A stretch of 38,175 nt of DNA, from the NCBI GenBank assembly GCA_025455775.1, contig JALOLT010000053.1:1-38175 (forward strand), in the 5' to 3' direction. The notes below the pieces were generated by a model, which did no database searches, was not told the origin of the DNA, and saw nothing but the letters and a program-made list of their open reading frames with translations. The DNA is from Fimbriimonadaceae bacterium (lineage in GTDB: Bacteria > Armatimonadota > Fimbriimonadia > Fimbriimonadales > Fimbriimonadaceae). Within the stretch, counting starts at the first letter, position 1; each line of letters begins with the position of its first letter. A program made the translations under genes and the position numbers. Below are positions 7,407 through 15,075 of this stretch, piece by piece.

Positions 7407-10400
7407 ATGAGCTTTTGCCGAGTGCTAGCCCTGGCGGCTAGTGCGGTCTTAACTGTTTCCCTTTCCTCATTGGCCTTTGCCGATTCGATCAAGCGAACGA
7501 CTGATCCGACGATTTCCCCCGATGGAACTCGGATCGCATTTGTTTGGCAAGGAGACATCTGGACTGTTCCCGTGGCTGGCGGAGTCGCCACGCGCCTCAC
7601 CGTTCACCCAGCAGACGAAACTTGGCCAGTTTGGACCCCAGATGGCCAAGGCATCGTCTTTAGCAGCAATCGCACTGGCAATGCAGATGTGTACATCATG
7701 TCGGCACAAGGCACAAACCTTCGGCGCCTGACCTTTGATAGCTCTAGCGAGCAACCGACAGCTATTTCTCCCGATGGCCAGTTTGTCTATGGCTACAGTA
7801 ACTCCTGGGGCAGAAGCAACCTCTTTCGGGTGCCGATCTCTGGGGGAGACCTCCATCGTCAAACCTTCCACCCTCTGGAAGCCCAGTACTATCCCGACGT
7901 TTCGCCCAATGGCATGATGGTCGCCTACAACGGAGGCGGGGGAGCCGGGTCTTGGCGGAGTCCCAACCCAACCGGAGCCAACACAAGCGAAGTCTGGATT
8001 GGGGCTGTCGGATTCCCCCTTGGGAACCTGCGTCAAGTCACCAGGAACCAGGTGAACGATCACTTTCCCAGGTTCTTGAGCGATACCGAACTTTTGGTCG
8101 TCAGTAACCGTGACGGAGTGCAGAACCTATGGCGCATCCCGGCTCAAGGCAATGGCGGGCGCAAGGTTACAAACTTCACAAGCGGGACCCTGCGAGCCCT
8201 CACGGTCAGTCGCCGCGCCCAGATCGCTGCCTATCAGAGAGACAGTGTGATCTGGACGACTGACCTCAGATCTGGCCAAAGCAGGGCGGTTTCGATCTCC
8301 GCGCCGAACGATGCCAGAAGGAACACGAGGCCTGAGATCAGCCTGCAGCAAGGGGTGGAGGAATATGTGCCTTCACCAAATGGACGCAGAATGGCTCTCG
8401 CGATCCGAGGCGACATCTTTGTCATGCCAGAAGGGGGTGGCACAACAAGGCGACTCACGACCAACCCAGGGATGGATCGCAACCCAGTTTGGCTCGATGA
8501 CGCCACCATCCTCTACGTCGCGGCTGGCCCAGACGGGAAGCGTAGCCTGAAAACTGTCACGATGGACGGCACAGTTTCCGATCGTCTGAACGACGCCAAA
8601 GACCTGATGGGAATGGAGAAGAGCCCTGACGGAAAGTGGATCGCCTTTCATCGCGGCGACCGTGAAATCATGGTGATGCCGACCGCAGGGGGAACTCCAA
8701 CCCTGGTGGCGACAGGAGATTTTTCCGGTGCCTACATGGGTGGCCAAAGCTATAGCTGGTCACCAGATAGCGAATGGCTCCTGATTGGGCGCCAGCTCAC
8801 CAGGTCGGCCGAGGCGTCGCTTGTTTCACGCGATGGCAGTCGGACGATTTCTGTGGCCAGAGCGAGCAAAGGCCTCTCGACGCCAGTTTTTGTTGGCCCC
8901 CGCACGATCGCTTTTGCTGCGGTTGACGGGCTGGACTACGACGAAGCGCGCAATAGTCGAACTGCTCTCTACACAGTCGATCTCGTTCCGCCCGCCGTTA
9001 CCTTTACGGAAGACGACTTAGACAAAATCGACGAGCCAGCCGCTCGGCCAGACCCCAACGCCGCACCAACTCCTGTTCGGGTGGAGACAAGGGGCCTGGG
9101 GGATCGCCGGCGCAAGATCTTGCCGGAGGGCCTGGGAGGTGCCTGGCCAGCGGCAGATGGTCGTTCCCTCTATGCCAATGTCTCTGGCCAGTTTAGCCAG
9201 ATTCTCTTGCCCAGCGGCACAGTTCGCCCGATTCCCGGTGTGACTGGGGCAGTGAGCAGTGTCCTTGCGGTGAAGAACAAGGTTTACGTCGTTCAGGCAG
9301 GTCGATTGTTTTCTCTCAACCCAACTGGTCTGACTCCGCACGCCTTCAATGCAAGATACACCCTCGACATTGCTGCCGAGGAGATGGCCCTCTTTACGGA
9401 GGCCTGGTGGGCGATGGATCGCATGTTTTACGACCAAACAATGCACGGCAAATCGTGGGCCGGAATCAAGGAAGAATTCGCCCAGCTTGTTCCATTCGTC
9501 CAGTCTCGGGATGACTTCTATTCCCTCATGACGGAGATGGTCGAGCGGCTGGATTCTTCCCACCAAGGAGCGACTTCACCTGAGCCTTTCCGCAGTGACG
9601 CTCCAGAAACAACCGCTTGGCTTGGTACCGAGTGGGATTGGACGAGGCTTGCCGAAGGGCAATATGTCGTCGGTCAAGTAATGGAGGGAACTCCAGCTGC
9701 CCATCCCGAAAGCACCCTGTTGCCTGGTGACGTGATTCTCTCCATCAACGGTGTTGCCCCTGGACCCCTAAATCCAGTTTCTGCGCTCCTTCGCGACCAG
9801 GCTGGCAGGAAGGTTCGGCTCAAAGTTCAGCGAAAGGGTGAAAATGTAGACATCACGATCCGCCCTAGCACCCTGGCTGCCCGCTCTGCCTCCAACTACG
9901 ATAACTGGCTTGCTTGGCAAAGGGCAGAGGTTTTGCGCCTTTCGAATGGTCAACTCGGCTACATTCACATTCGAGGGATGGACGCTCCTTCGCTGGACGT
10001 GTTCTTGCGGGAGATTGCGACCGAGCTCGAGGGCAAGAAAGGTGTGATCGTTGACGTTCGCTTCAATGGGGGTGGATTTACAAGCCACATTATCTTGAAC
10101 ATCATGCGAAAGACGCCGTGGCTGATCCGAACCAACCGCGACCTGCCTGGCGTGCGCTTCAGCGAGAACCAGTTCCGGGGCAATGCCCTGGAGATGCCTT
10201 CTGCCCTTCTGACCAACGAGTACAGCTTCAGCAATGCCGAGATCTTTAGCGAGGGCTTCCGCCGCATGAAAATCGGCCCTGTCATTGGCGAAGCAACGGC
10301 TGGCGGAGTGATTGGCACTGGCTCCTACCGGCTCTGGGATGGCGGTGCGATTCGAATGCCAGGCAGCGGGGCATTTGATATGGATGGCGAGAACCTGGAA

Positions 10401-10514
10401 GGGAATGGCCGCAAGCCAGACATCGACGTCCAGTACGACCCTGTTCTTTGGATGCAGGGCCGCGACAACCAGCTAGAGCGAGCTGTAGCGGAGCTGCTGC
10501 GAATCGTTCGCTAA
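7407..10514 (+). CDS. Tricorn-like S41 family peptidase with N-terminal beta-propeller
   Basis: A 1035-residue exported protease. Residues 1-26 form a signal peptide (VLALAASAVLTVSLSSLAFA). Residues about 27-600 contain TolB/PD40-type propeller repeats, with recurrent (S/A)PDG(R/K/T) turns such as TISPDGTRIAFV, VWTPDGQGIVF and KSPDGKWIAF. After a helical tricorn-type domain (FTEAWWAMDRMFYD) come a PDZ domain (LPGDVILSINGV) and the S41 protease domain. Catalytic candidates are Ser718-His719 (DSSH), the nucleophile Ser about 942 (YSFSNAEIF) and Glu about 998 (ENLEGNGRKPD), the tricorn tetrad arrangement. It is likely to degrade peptides or proteins in the periplasm or at the cell surface. The size matches bacterial tricorn homologues. 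Confidence 0.9.
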   Translation: MSFCRVLALAASAVLTVSLSSLAFADSIKRTTDPTISPDGTRIAFVWQGDIWTVPVAGGVATRLTVHPADETWPVWTPDGQGIVFSSNRTGNADVYIMSAQGTNLRRLTFDSSSEQPTAISPDGQFVYGYSNSWGRSNLFRVPISGGDLHRQTFHPLEAQYYPDVSPNGMMVAYNGGGGAGSWRSPNPTGANTSEVWIGAVGFPLGNLRQVTRNQVNDHFPRFLSDTELLVVSNRDGVQNLWRIPAQGNGGRKVTNFTSGTLRALTVSRRAQIAAYQRDSVIWTTDLRSGQSRAVSISAPNDARRNTRPEISLQQGVEEYVPSPNGRRMALAIRGDIFVMPEGGGTTRRLTTNPGMDRNPVWLDDATILYVAAGPDGKRSLKTVTMDGTVSDRLNDAKDLMGMEKSPDGKWIAFHRGDREIMVMPTAGGTPTLVATGDFSGAYMGGQSYSWSPDSEWLLIGRQLTRSAEASLVSRDGSRTISVARASKGLSTPVFVGPRTIAFAAVDGLDYDEARNSRTALYTVDLVPPAVTFTEDDLDKIDEPAARPDPNAAPTPVRVETRGLGDRRRKILPEGLGGAWPAADGRSLYANVSGQFSQILLPSGTVRPIPGVTGAVSSVLAVKNKVYVVQAGRLFSLNPTGLTPHAFNARYTLDIAAEEMALFTEAWWAMDRMFYDQTMHGKSWAGIKEEFAQLVPFVQSRDDFYSLMTEMVERLDSSHQGATSPEPFRSDAPETTAWLGTEWDWTRLAEGQYVVGQVMEGTPAAHPESTLLPGDVILSINGVAPGPLNPVSALLRDQAGRKVRLKVQRKGENVDITIRPSTLAARSASNYDNWLAWQRAEVLRLSNGQLGYIHIRGMDAPSLDVFLREIATELEGKKGVIVDVRFNGGGFTSHIILNIMRKTPWLIRTNRDLPGVRFSENQFRGNALEMPSALLTNEYSFSNAEIFSEGFRRMKIGPVIGEATAGGVIGTGSYRLWDGGAIRMPGSGAFDMDGENLEGNGRKPDIDVQYDPVLWMQGRDNQLERAVAELLRIVR

Positions 10515-10528
10515 GACTGTTGAGAACA

Positions 10529-10590
10529 GGCTCTCCTCTCCTCTTGGTGCTCACAGGGGGATGGGGGAGCCTTCTCGTTTCTCTCTCGTT
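10529..10590 (+). terminator. Possible terminator after the tricorn-like protease gene
   Basis: GGCTCTCC (10529-10536) pairs with GGGGAGCC (10564-10571) with one G-U pair and a loop of about 27 nt. A pyrimidine-rich tail (TTCTCGTTTCTCTCTCG) follows. There is no uninterrupted T run, so it is only a candidate. Confidence 0.4.
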
Positions 10591-10634
10591 AGCCAGGAAC
10601 TTCTGGTCGAGTTTCTTGCATGATAGAAGGAAAG

Positions 10635-11630
10635 ATGTTGCGTCTCACTCATTTGGTAGCGAAAGGCGGATGTGCGAGTAAGTTGGCTCAGGCCCAATTG
10701 AAAGAAGTCCTTTCCGCCCTCCCTGTTCAAAAGGATCCCAACGTCTTGGTTGGATTTGAGACAAGCGACGATGCTGGGGTTTACCTCTTGCCTGGCGGGG
10801 TCGCGCTCGTCCAGACGATGGACTTTTTCACCCCCATTGTTGATGATCCCTACAGGTACGGGGCGATTGCCGCGACGAATGCTCTCAGTGACGTTTACGC
10901 GATGGGGGGCGAGCCGATCACTGTGATGAATATCGCCTTATTCGATCCGGAGGTTGCTCCTCCTGCGGTTTGGGCGGAGGTTTTTCGCGGGATGGGGGAG
11001 AAGGTGAGTGAGGCAGGGGCGACCACGGTTGGCGGCCACTCGGTCGTGGATAAGGAGCCTAAGTTCGGCCTTTCCGTTACAGGTTTGGTTGATCCCGAGC
11101 GAGTCTTTAGTAATCGAAACGCTGAAGTTGGCGACCAAATTTGGCTCACCAAACCTCTCGGCACTGGGATCGTGACGACCGGGATGAAGTTTGACGATGC
11201 TACTGAGGAAGATGCGGCAGAGGCGATTCGTTGGATGACCACTCTGAACAAAGGGGCGAAGGATTCGGCTCTTTTGGCTGGGGTGAGATGTGCGACGGAC
11301 GTGACTGGTTTTAGTTTGGTAGGCCACCTTGGCAACATCTGCCGGGCGAGCGACGTTTCCATTCGGCTGGTCGCATCCGCTCTGCCGCACTTTTCGTCTG
11401 TTGAGCGGTTGGTCGAAGCGAAATGCACGACTGGAGCAGCCGTTCGAAATCGCGAGGCAGTTTCCGATTTGCTGAGTTACGAAGAAGGGGTGCCGGAGTG
11501 GTTGATTCAACTCACTATCGACCCTCAGACGAGTGGCGGTCTTGCTCTCTTTTCGCGCCAGGAGATTCCTGGCGCGACCTGGATTGGAGAGGTTACTGGG
11601 ACTGGCGCTGGAATTCGCGTCAGTCAGTAG
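10635..11630 (+). CDS. selD: Selenide, water dikinase
   Basis: Makes selenophosphate from selenide and ATP for selenocysteine or selenouridine synthesis. The N-terminal active-site loop KGGCASKL carries Cys13 and Lys16, which correspond to the catalytic Cys/Lys pair, so this is a Cys and not a selenocysteine form. Further family features are FETSDDAGVY, VQTMDFFTPIVDDPYRYGAIAATNALSDVYAMGG (the ATP/Mg-binding Asp region), GGHSVVD and CATDVTGFSLVGH. ATG 10635 has GAAGGAA just upstream and gives MLRLTHLVAKGGC, as in relatives; an in-frame ATG at 10620 would add five residues. No selA, selB or selenoprotein gene is seen in the window. Confidence 0.9.
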   Translation: MLRLTHLVAKGGCASKLAQAQLKEVLSALPVQKDPNVLVGFETSDDAGVYLLPGGVALVQTMDFFTPIVDDPYRYGAIAATNALSDVYAMGGEPITVMNIALFDPEVAPPAVWAEVFRGMGEKVSEAGATTVGGHSVVDKEPKFGLSVTGLVDPERVFSNRNAEVGDQIWLTKPLGTGIVTTGMKFDDATEEDAAEAIRWMTTLNKGAKDSALLAGVRCATDVTGFSLVGHLGNICRASDVSIRLVASALPHFSSVERLVEAKCTTGAAVRNREAVSDLLSYEEGVPEWLIQLTIDPQTSGGLALFSRQEIPGATWIGEVTGTGAGIRVSQ

Positions 11631-11639
11631 GGGTAGCAG

Positions 11640-11691
11640 AACCCCCCTCTCTCCCGAATTCTGCCAAGCTATGTTCGGGGAGAGGGGGGTT
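11640..11691. terminator. Bidirectional hairpin between convergent selD and pnp
   Basis: A perfect 12-bp inverted repeat (AACCCCCCTCTC at 11640-11651 and GAGAGGGGGGTT at 11680-11691) lies between the stops of two convergent genes. It is very GC-rich, with runs of six C and six G, and lacks a T tract on either side. It could act as a pause or terminator for both strands, or as an mRNA 3'-end stabiliser. Confidence 0.6.
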
Positions 11692-11701
11692 AGGCCTTCC
11701 T

Positions 11702-14056
11702 TCAGCGGCGAGGTCGGAACTTGGCGTTCACGTCTTCGCTTGATCCGCCGCCTTCGCCCTCTTCGGTCACGGCTTTTCGCTCTTCGTAGCTCGGTCGGTT
11801 ACCGCGATCTCGGTCTCGGCCTCCGCTGAATCCACCTCTGCCTCCGCGATCTCGGTCACGTCCACCGCCAAAGCCACCCCTTCCACCGCGATCTCCTCGA
11901 TCTCCCCTGTCGCCGCCACCGGTGCTTTCGGCAGGAGGTTCTTGGCCACTGAGGCGGGGATGGTCTGGGTTCATGCCAAGAGCTGTAAGGTTCACCCGGC
12001 CCATAGCGTCAACTTCAACCACTCTCACGTTAATGATGTCTCCTTCTGCGACCACTTGTTCTGGGTGTCGAATTCTGGCAGAAGCGATGAGTTGGTCGAC
12101 TTGTACCATTCCGTCCTTGCCGTTGGGCATTTGAACCATTGCTCCGCGGCCCATCAGGCGGGTCACTGTTCCTGTGAATTCTGCCCCGACTTCGAGAGTC
12201 ATTGTCGAAGACTTGATCATCTGGATAGCGCGATCCATCGCGGCTCCATCGGTCGAAGCGACCAACACGCGGCCGTCTTGTTGGACGTCGATTTCTGCTC
12301 CACTCTCTTCGGTGATCTTGCGGATATTGGCTCCGCCAGGTCCGATGAGGGCCCCGATCTTTTCTGGGTTGATCTGAACGGTTTGGACGCGCGGAGCGGT
12401 TGGGGCAAGGTCTTTTCTGGGAGCCGCGATTTCAGCCTCAATGACATCCAGAATTTGCATTCGGGCGACTCTGGCTTGTTCGAGGGCGTCCTTCAAAACC
12501 TGGTCGGGGATTCCGTCCAACTTGGTGTCGAGTTGGAGGGCAGTGATCCCGGCCCTGGTTCCTGCGACCTTAAAGTCCATGTCTCCGCTGAAGTCTTCGA
12601 CGCCTTGGATGTCGGTGAGAACCTTGAACTTTTTGCCGTCACTCATCAGGCCCATGGCGATGCCTGCCACAGGGGCTTTGATGGGGATTCCTGCATCCAT
12701 GAGGGCGAGGGTTGAACCACAGACGGAGGCCATAGAGGTCGATCCGTTGCTCTCGAGCACTTCAGAGATCAGGTGAAGAGTGTAGGGGAAGTTCGGGTCA
12801 TCGATTGGCACAACGGCTCTGAGTGAGCGTTCGGCCAAGGCACCATGCCCGACTTCTCTGCGACCTGCACCGCGCAGCATTCGCACTTCGCCCACCGAGT
12901 AGGGGGGGAAGTTGTAGAAGTGCATGTATCGCTTGTCTTCTTCTTCCTCGTCCAGGGTATCCATCATTTGGGCATCTTTCGGGAGGCCAAGGGTGAGGAC
13001 TGTCATGACTTGGGTTTGGCCTCTGGTGAAGAGTCCGGAGCCGTGGACGCGAGGGAGTAGTCCTGCGACTGCTTCGAGGGGTCGGATCTCAGTTGACTTT
13101 CTGCCGTCTGGTCTCTTGTCGTCTTCGATGATCGCTTTGCGCAGGAGTCCTTTGACTGCCTTATCGACCGCGCCAGGGATTTGCTTGAGCATGGCAGGGT
13201 CGTCAGCATACTTTTCCTTGTACTTTGCACTGACTTCCTTGATCACGTCGTCCATGGCACTTTCGCGCTTGGCCTTATCGGGATCGAAGAGTCCTGCTTC
13301 GATGGTCTTGGCTTCTTTCTTTTTGATTTCTTCGACCAGCTTTTCGTCTGGGATATCAACGATTGGCTCTCGCTTTTCCTTACCAGCGATCTTGGCGAAC
13401 TTTTCAAATTCACCGCAGATGGTTTGGATGGTTTCGTGGGCGAGTTTGAGGGCGTCCACCATTACGTCTTCCGTGACTTCGGTTGCGCCACATTCGACCA
13501 TGGAGATGGCTCCCTTGTGTCCTGCCACGATGAGATCCAGGTCACTTGACTTGAGTTCTTCGTTGCTGGGGAAGAGGATAAATTCGCCGTTGATTCTGCC
13601 GACTCGGACACAGGCGATGGGGCCACTGAAGGGAACATCGCTGACAGCGAGGGCGGCACCAGCGGCATTGACTGCCATGACATCCGGTGGAACTTGCTTG
13701 TCCACGCTGAAGGCCATGGTGATGACCTGGACGTCATTTCTCATCCCTTTGGGGAAGAGTGGGCGGATGGGTCGGTCGATCAGGCGGGAGACGAGAACAG
13801 CTTTGTCACTGGGGCGGCCCCCTCGCTTGATGAATCCGCCTGGGATTTTGCCGATGGCGTACTTTCGCTCTTCAAAATCGCAGACGAGGGGGAGGAAGTC
13901 GATGCCTTCTCGGGCGGTTTTGGACATGGTGGCTGTTCCGAGAACAACTGTTTCTCCCATGCCGAGAAGGACTGAGCCTCCCGCTTGCTTGGCTACTCGG
14001 CCAGATTCCAGCGAGAGAGTTTTGCCGCCTACTTCGAAGGTGTAGGTATGGATCAT
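11702..14056 (-). CDS. pnp: Polyribonucleotide nucleotidyltransferase (PNPase)
   Basis: A 784-residue 3'-5' phosphorolytic exoribonuclease. Domains in order: a first RNase PH domain (about 1-215, with GSVLLGMGETVVLGTA and DFLPLVCDFEERKYAIGKIPGGFIKR-type motifs), a helical linker, a second RNase PH domain (about 310-545, TRGQTQVM and LPRVHGSG), a KH domain with IGPGGANIRKI (GxxG), an S1 domain (GAEFTGTVTRLMGRGAMVQM), and a low-complexity tail from about 715 rich in Arg, Gly and Asp (repeats of GDRGDRGG and GRDRDRGG). The tail resembles RGG-type RNA-binding tails and is longer than in E. coli. A good Shine-Dalgarno (AAGGAAAG) lies 9 nt before the ATG and overlaps a palindrome. rpsO, a common neighbour, is not directly upstream. 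Confidence 0.95.
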   Translation of the reverse strand: MIHTYTFEVGGKTLSLESGRVAKQAGGSVLLGMGETVVLGTATMSKTAREGIDFLPLVCDFEERKYAIGKIPGGFIKRGGRPSDKAVLVSRLIDRPIRPLFPKGMRNDVQVITMAFSVDKQVPPDVMAVNAAGAALAVSDVPFSGPIACVRVGRINGEFILFPSNEELKSSDLDLIVAGHKGAISMVECGATEVTEDVMVDALKLAHETIQTICGEFEKFAKIAGKEKREPIVDIPDEKLVEEIKKKEAKTIEAGLFDPDKAKRESAMDDVIKEVSAKYKEKYADDPAMLKQIPGAVDKAVKGLLRKAIIEDDKRPDGRKSTEIRPLEAVAGLLPRVHGSGLFTRGQTQVMTVLTLGLPKDAQMMDTLDEEEEDKRYMHFYNFPPYSVGEVRMLRGAGRREVGHGALAERSLRAVVPIDDPNFPYTLHLISEVLESNGSTSMASVCGSTLALMDAGIPIKAPVAGIAMGLMSDGKKFKVLTDIQGVEDFSGDMDFKVAGTRAGITALQLDTKLDGIPDQVLKDALEQARVARMQILDVIEAEIAAPRKDLAPTAPRVQTVQINPEKIGALIGPGGANIRKITEESGAEIDVQQDGRVLVASTDGAAMDRAIQMIKSSTMTLEVGAEFTGTVTRLMGRGAMVQMPNGKDGMVQVDQLIASARIRHPEQVVAEGDIINVRVVEVDAMGRVNLTALGMNPDHPRLSGQEPPAESTGGGDRGDRGDRGGRGGFGGGRDRDRGGRGGFSGGRDRDRGNRPSYEERKAVTEEGEGGGSSEDVNAKFRPRR

Positions 14057-14069
14057 TTGATTGTGCTTT

Positions 14070-14083
14070 CCTTGCGCGCAAGG
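14070..14083 (-). promoter_or_regulatory. Palindrome overlapping the pnp Shine-Dalgarno
   Basis: CCTTGCGCGCAAGG is a perfect 14-bp palindrome. On the pnp mRNA its right half supplies the AAGG of the Shine-Dalgarno AAGGAAAG, so a small hairpin (CCTTG, loop CGCG, CAAGG) could hide the ribosome site. E. coli pnp is autoregulated through its 5' leader, which makes a regulatory role plausible but unproven here. Confidence 0.45.
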
Positions 14084-14283
14084 TGCAGGCGCCGTGTTGG
14101 GACGTTCCCCTGCGCATTTTTGGCCAAGGAGTCTGAATGCCGCTCTTTACAATCTTCTTGAAGTTTCTTATATCAAAAAGGCTCTAAAGAACGGCACGCA
14201 TCCAGTTCTTGGTCTTTTGGAGGTTACCAGGTTCATGTGTAGCTCTGTTGGGGCTCTACAGAGGTTGTAAATTAATTGTCTTC

Positions 14284-14344
14284 GCCGCCTGGGCCCGAGC
14301 CACGCCCTCGCCCCGACTCCGTCGGGGCTCCGCCCCCAGGCGGC
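14284..14344. repeat. Nested GC-rich palindromic element between pnp and the redoxin gene
   Basis: Outer arms GCCGCCTGGG (14284-14293) and CCCAGGCGGC (14335-14344) are perfect complements. They enclose a second perfect hairpin, GCCCCGAC TCC GTCGGGGC (14310-14328). The element lies 12 nt beyond the stop of the redoxin gene on the minus strand. The rest of 14057-14355 shows no coding signal. It could be a terminator or a REP/MITE-like repeat; there is no T tract, which favours a repeat. Only one clear copy is seen in the window. Confidence 0.6.
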
Positions 14345-14355
14345 TCAAGCCAGCC

Positions 14356-15042
14356 CTACGCACCCTCGGCAGGATCGTCCCGGAAGAAGTAGCAGCCGCT
14401 CGTCATCTCGTCCGGCGCCATCTTAAAGTCCACTTCCAAAGTTGGAATCTGAAGTCGCTCCGCCAAGAGGCTCGAAAGCTCAACCAAAGTCGTGCGAGAA
14501 TAGCCAGGCCAAACCTTCTCGATCTCACCTTTTGGGCCAATCAAGAACGTGTAAACCGATTGCTTAGCGTCCCAGGCCTGAAAAGTGGACTCCTTCGGAG
14601 CCGACAAGATCGGATAGGGAACCGAAAAGTCAGAGTGGAACTTTGCCGCTCCCGCCCGCTCTTGGTCGATGATGCCGATGAACTGCACCTGATCCCCATA
14701 GGCCCTGGCGATCTGGTTAAAGAAGGGTTGTGATTCGATATTGCAGGGACAGCCCTCCTTGACCATGACAACCACAAGGGGCTTTTGGCTAGCGAGCTTC
14801 GCCAAATCCACTTCCTGGCCAGATTGGTCAGGAAGTACAGTGGCTGGCATGAGACGACCCTGGCGGGCAGTAGCGTCCGTCTTCATCTCACCTGTCACAG
14901 GGTGGCGAGGAACTTCGCGCAAGTTCGGCTGCTCGCTCGTCACCACGACTGGCCGGTTGGCGTTCAGAATGTTGATTGCGACGGTGCCGGTCAGCATGAT
15001 CCCTATTGACAGGAAGATGAGTGCCTTCGGATTGTTTTTCAT
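14356..15042 (-). CDS. Membrane-anchored thioredoxin-fold (redoxin/AhpC-TSA-like) protein
   Basis: A 228-residue protein with an N-terminal anchor (MKNNPKALIFLSIGIMLTGT) and an exported thioredoxin-like domain. The active-site region is VVVMVKEGCPCNIESQPFFN, with Cys98 and Cys100 in a CPC motif at the position of the peroxiredoxin/TlpA catalytic cysteine, instead of the usual CxxC. The later part follows the redoxin pattern (QFIGIIDQE, VPYPILSAP, TFLIGPKGEIEKVWPGYS). It probably reduces disulfides or peroxides outside the cytoplasm. It starts 33 nt after the stop of the next gene upstream and is likely cotranscribed with it. A TACACT box lies 12 nt before the ATG. Confidence 0.65.
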   Translation of the reverse strand: MKNNPKALIFLSIGIMLTGTVAINILNANRPVVVTSEQPNLREVPRHPVTGEMKTDATARQGRLMPATVLPDQSGQEVDLAKLASQKPLVVVMVKEGCPCNIESQPFFNQIARAYGDQVQFIGIIDQERAGAAKFHSDFSVPYPILSAPKESTFQAWDAKQSVYTFLIGPKGEIEKVWPGYSRTTLVELSSLLAERLQIPTLEVDFKMAPDEMTSGCYFFRDDPAEGA

Positions 15043-15075
15043 ACACCCGGACTAAGTGTATCAGGAAGACAATCT

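Noticed and set aside
11942-12715. A 257-codon plus-strand open frame opposite the KH/S1 part of pnp
   Set aside because: Mirror of conserved pnp codons with His/Asp/Gly bias and no start signal.
12924-14045. A 373-codon plus-strand open frame opposite pnp
   Set aside because: The pnp frame is clearly the real gene with all domains; the opposite frame is Ser/Thr/Met-rich and without recognisable motifs, as expected for a shadow frame.
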